Under the pieces are notes generated by a model. That model worked only from the letters and a program-made list of their open reading frames with translations, was not told the DNA's origin and did not search any database. Shown here one piece after another: positions 62,380 through 64,000 of a DNA stretch of 64,000 bases. Position numbers and translations under genes: made by a program. Each line of letters begins with the position of its first letter. Position 1 is the stretch's first letter. The stretch is from Trinickia violacea (GTDB taxonomy: Bacteria; Pseudomonadota; Gammaproteobacteria; Burkholderiales; Burkholderiaceae): contig NZ_CP040078.1 of assembly GCF_005280735.1 (NCBI RefSeq), forward strand, positions 3,224,001 through 3,288,000, in the 5' to 3' direction.

Positions 62380-62605
62380 TCATACACGGTAAGCGCTATA
62401 TTTCGCGCACCTAGCGATCCACCGGGCCGCCGTTCCCTGCCCACCCCAGCGCCAGTCTCCGGAGGTGTCGACCAGCACACAAGTTGGCGGACCCATCATG
62501 GCCCCGAGGTTGGCAACCGCCGAGTCCACCGCAACTCCCGCATCGAGCTGCCCGATGCAGGCTGCCGTATCGTCGAAGTGCAAGGACACCGGGCAGATAG
62601 CGACT
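62380..62605 (-). pseudogene. TPR/GT9-type glycosyltransferase relic
   Basis: FDDTAACIGQLDAGVAVDSA then VANLGAMMGPPTCVLVDTSG-DWRWG is the nucleotide-sugar site of the family (D-T-A-x-x-I-x-Q-L-D ... V-D-x-A-V-A-x-L-G-A-x-x-G-x-P-x-x-V-L). The ending is degraded. It is very similar to the fragment at 1-171. Both ends are missing. Confidence 0.7.
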
Positions 62606-63219
62606 GACGTTGCCTGCTGGAGTGATGGTCCCGCTAACGCATCAGGTAACGCTGAGGGTAACGGTGCGGCTAACGCCAGTGGTAACGCTTTGACTAACGC
62701 TGAAGGTAACGCAGACAGAAACGCTTCAAACGTTACCGGAGCGTTACCTAGAGAAGAGAAGAAGTAAAACCAAAACCTTTACGTTCTATCTCATCACGAG
62801 ATCCAACGCTTAAGGCACGCGTACCGCTTTGCGAACGCGGCACACGGCTGCCCGGCGACCGGCACCTGCCCGACGAATGGGCACAGTGGGCCTCGCGGCA
62901 GTGCGATTTCGTGCATGCGGTGGTCGTGCGGATCGCCGACGAATTCGCCGACCACTGGCACGCCGAATCGCGAGCGATCGGCTGCAAGCGCGACTGGTGC
63001 GCGACGTGGCGCAACTGGTGCCGCCGCGAGCTGCGCAGTGGACACTGGCCACAGGGACCACCGCCTACCTCCCCCTCGCCTCGCGACCTTCGCGAGGCGA
63101 GCGACCGCGATTTCGTGGCCGCTGTGACCGGGCGCGACTCGATGCGCTCGCCTGACGACGATGTGTTCGACCTGCAACCGGAGGACGTGCGCCATGTCGG
63201 CGACGATGACCGGGGCTGA
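62606..63219 (+). pseudogene. Phage replication protein (gpO/DnaT-like) relic
   Basis: The 5' part is an Asn/Ala-rich linker (ANASGNAEGNGAANASGN, LTNAEGNADRNASN) ending REEKK at a TAA (62767). The 3' part, in another frame, has GTRLPGDRHLPDEWAQWA, VVVRIADEFADHWHAESR and KRDWCATWRNWCRRELRSGH. This is the C-terminal DNA-binding pattern (F-A-D-x-W ... K-x-D-W-x-A-T-W-x-N-W-x-R-R) of phage replication O/DnaT-like proteins. The linker-to-domain transition is frameshifted at about 62765. The N-terminus is missing. Confidence 0.65.
62630..62745 (+). repeat. TAACGC-type short repeats
   Basis: GGTAACGC or GCTAACGC recurs about every 12 bp (nine copies), encoding alternating (A/G)-N-A linkers in the phage replication relic. 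Confidence 0.6.
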
Positions 63220-63580
63220 AACCCGCGGCGAGTGGCTGTTTGCCAGATGCATGCGCTCTACGGGGCGCTTCGTGGCGATGTGGCGGCACGTCGACACCGG
63301 CGACCTGGTCCGCGCATGGACCCAGGCGCTGCAAGGCATGCCCGAAGACACGCTCGTGGTGGGCATCGAGGCACTGCGTAGCGTGCCGCATCCGCCGACC
63401 CTACCCGAGTTTCTCGATCTGTGCCACCAAGCTCGGCTGCAATCGAATTCCCGCTGCGTGCTGCGTCTACCGCGGTGCTGCCGCGCCGATCCGGCGGTGG
63501 TCGACGCGAGCCTTGACTGCCGGCACCCCAGCTCGCCTGTACGCCACTCATGCGTAGCGACCCGAGTACTCCAGAGGTAG
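63194..63580 (+). CDS. Phage replication gene P-like protein (possible helicase loader)
   Basis: 128 residues from the ATG at 63194, overlapping the end of the preceding relic by 26 bases, as in phage replication operons. The segment FVAMWRHVDTGDLVRAWTQA, LVVGIEALRSVPHPPTLPEF then LDLCHQARL resembles phage P-type proteins (W-x-x-x-L-x-x-x-x-x-x-x-I-x-x-A-L ... P-P-T-L-P-E-F-x-x-L-C). Near the start, FARCMRSTG would read MHALYG in the next frame, so two compensating indels are likely. The C-terminus after position 80 is Arg/Cys-rich and probably out of frame. Confidence 0.5.
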   Translation: MSATMTGAETRGEWLFARCMRSTGRFVAMWRHVDTGDLVRAWTQALQGMPEDTLVVGIEALRSVPHPPTLPEFLDLCHQARLQSNSRCVLRLPRCCRADPAVVDASLDCRHPSSPVRHSCVATRVLQR

Positions 63581-63767
63581 CAGCGCTGCTCACCGGCGCG
63601 TCAGAGTATTACTACACGGCGCATTGATAGATGCCGGGATAAACGTGGTTCTGTCCGACTGCGAAAACCATCTGCGCCGGCTGCTGGTACATAGAGGGTC
63701 ACGCTGGTCTGCTTGCGATGAAGCGGTTTGCCCGCGTATGCGTCCGCGGCCCACCAGATCTCGAGCA
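63581..63767. other. Intergenic downstream of actP
   Basis: No supported coding frame or terminator hairpin was recognised. Confidence 0.3.
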
Positions 63768-64000
63768 TCAATGGGGCAAGGCTTCGCTGGCGAGCAGGCC
63801 TGTCTGTCCGTAAAAGTCCTGCAGCGCGAAGGCTGCGCGTTCCCGCTGGGCACGCACGCTGCGGTCCAACGTAGAAAACAACCAGATGCCGATGAAGGCG
63901 AGCGGAACCGAGATCAGCGCGGGATTGTCCAGCGAGATCGGCGCATGCGCGTGGTGCAGGACGTCTACCCAGACCGCCTTGGACGGCACCGTCAGCAACA
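63768..64000 (-). CDS. actP: Cation/acetate symporter ActP, C-terminal part (runs off the right edge)
   Basis: 77 visible residues. VWVDVLHHAHAPISLDNPAL then ISVPLAFIGIWLFSTLDRSV is the last periplasmic loop and last transmembrane helix of ActP, followed by the cytoplasmic tail AQRERAAFALQDFYGQTGLL. ActP is an inner-membrane sodium:solute symporter for acetate and glycolate. The tail length is normal. The remainder lies beyond the window, so completeness is unknown. Confidence 0.85.
   Translation of the reverse strand, partial: LLTVPSKAVWVDVLHHAHAPISLDNPALISVPLAFIGIWLFSTLDRSVRAQRERAAFALQDFYGQTGLLASEALPH

Overview
The window looks like a Burkholderiaceae chromosome, by inference a host-associated member with a decaying genome (Burkholderia or Mycetohabitans type). 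The basis is the protein families seen: Burkholderia-type trimeric autotransporter, DUF2827, DUF3761, DUF4019, an ActP terminus, and IS66/IS21/IS256/IS6 elements, together with moderately high GC. Almost every intergenic space holds a gene relic, and several genes carry single-base frameshifts. Many of these indels sit in short homopolymers, so residual sequencing error is a live alternative for some of them.

Layout. 1-1.1 kb: two convergent 3' ends of TPR/GT9-type glycosyltransferases and a small membrane protein. 1.25-8.8 kb: a three-level nest, an IS66 split by an IS21-family element that is itself split by a second IS66; each insertion has a perfect 8-bp target duplication. 9.3-16.2 kb: a methyltransferase, two glycosyltransferases, a GlsB-type membrane protein and many relics (response regulator, F5/8C carbohydrate-binding protein, DUF3761, TonB-C-like). 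16.4-34.1 kb (minus strand): a giant trimeric autotransporter adhesin of 5,424 residues, then an OmpA-family lipoprotein and a secreted protein. 34.3-36.1 kb: an adhesin relic, two small genes and a receiver-domain relic. 36.4-42.0 kb (minus): a TPR glycosyltransferase and three DUF2827 proteins, one coupled to a DUF4019 exported protein. 42.1-42.8 kb: a second adhesin relic. 43.3-51.4 kb: an OmpR-type response regulator, a CHASE2 histidine kinase destroyed by an IS66 (itself hit by an IS256), and an EAL protein. 51.4-59.3 kb: small proteins, an IS21 relic, two LysR paralogues about 90% identical flanking an OmpR-type regulator and a regulator relic, and an MHS-type transporter. 59.3-64 kb: IS6 and IS66 relics, an orphan broken BrnA antitoxin, prophage remnants, another glycosyltransferase relic and the C-terminus of ActP at the edge.

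How it fits together (inference). The adhesin stalk is almost entirely Ser/Thr and tiles exactly into 7-, 11- and 14-residue units. Surrounding it are a TPR-GT9 enzyme, a GT34-like protein, a GT-A-like protein, three DUF2827 proteins and a methyltransferase. This suggests a surface-adhesin glycosylation locus, an analogue of serine-rich-repeat adhesin loci. A sequence of the form TGAC-N4-GTTGACA recurs upstream of many genes here and may be the operator of the expanded OmpR-type regulator family (two intact copies, three relics).
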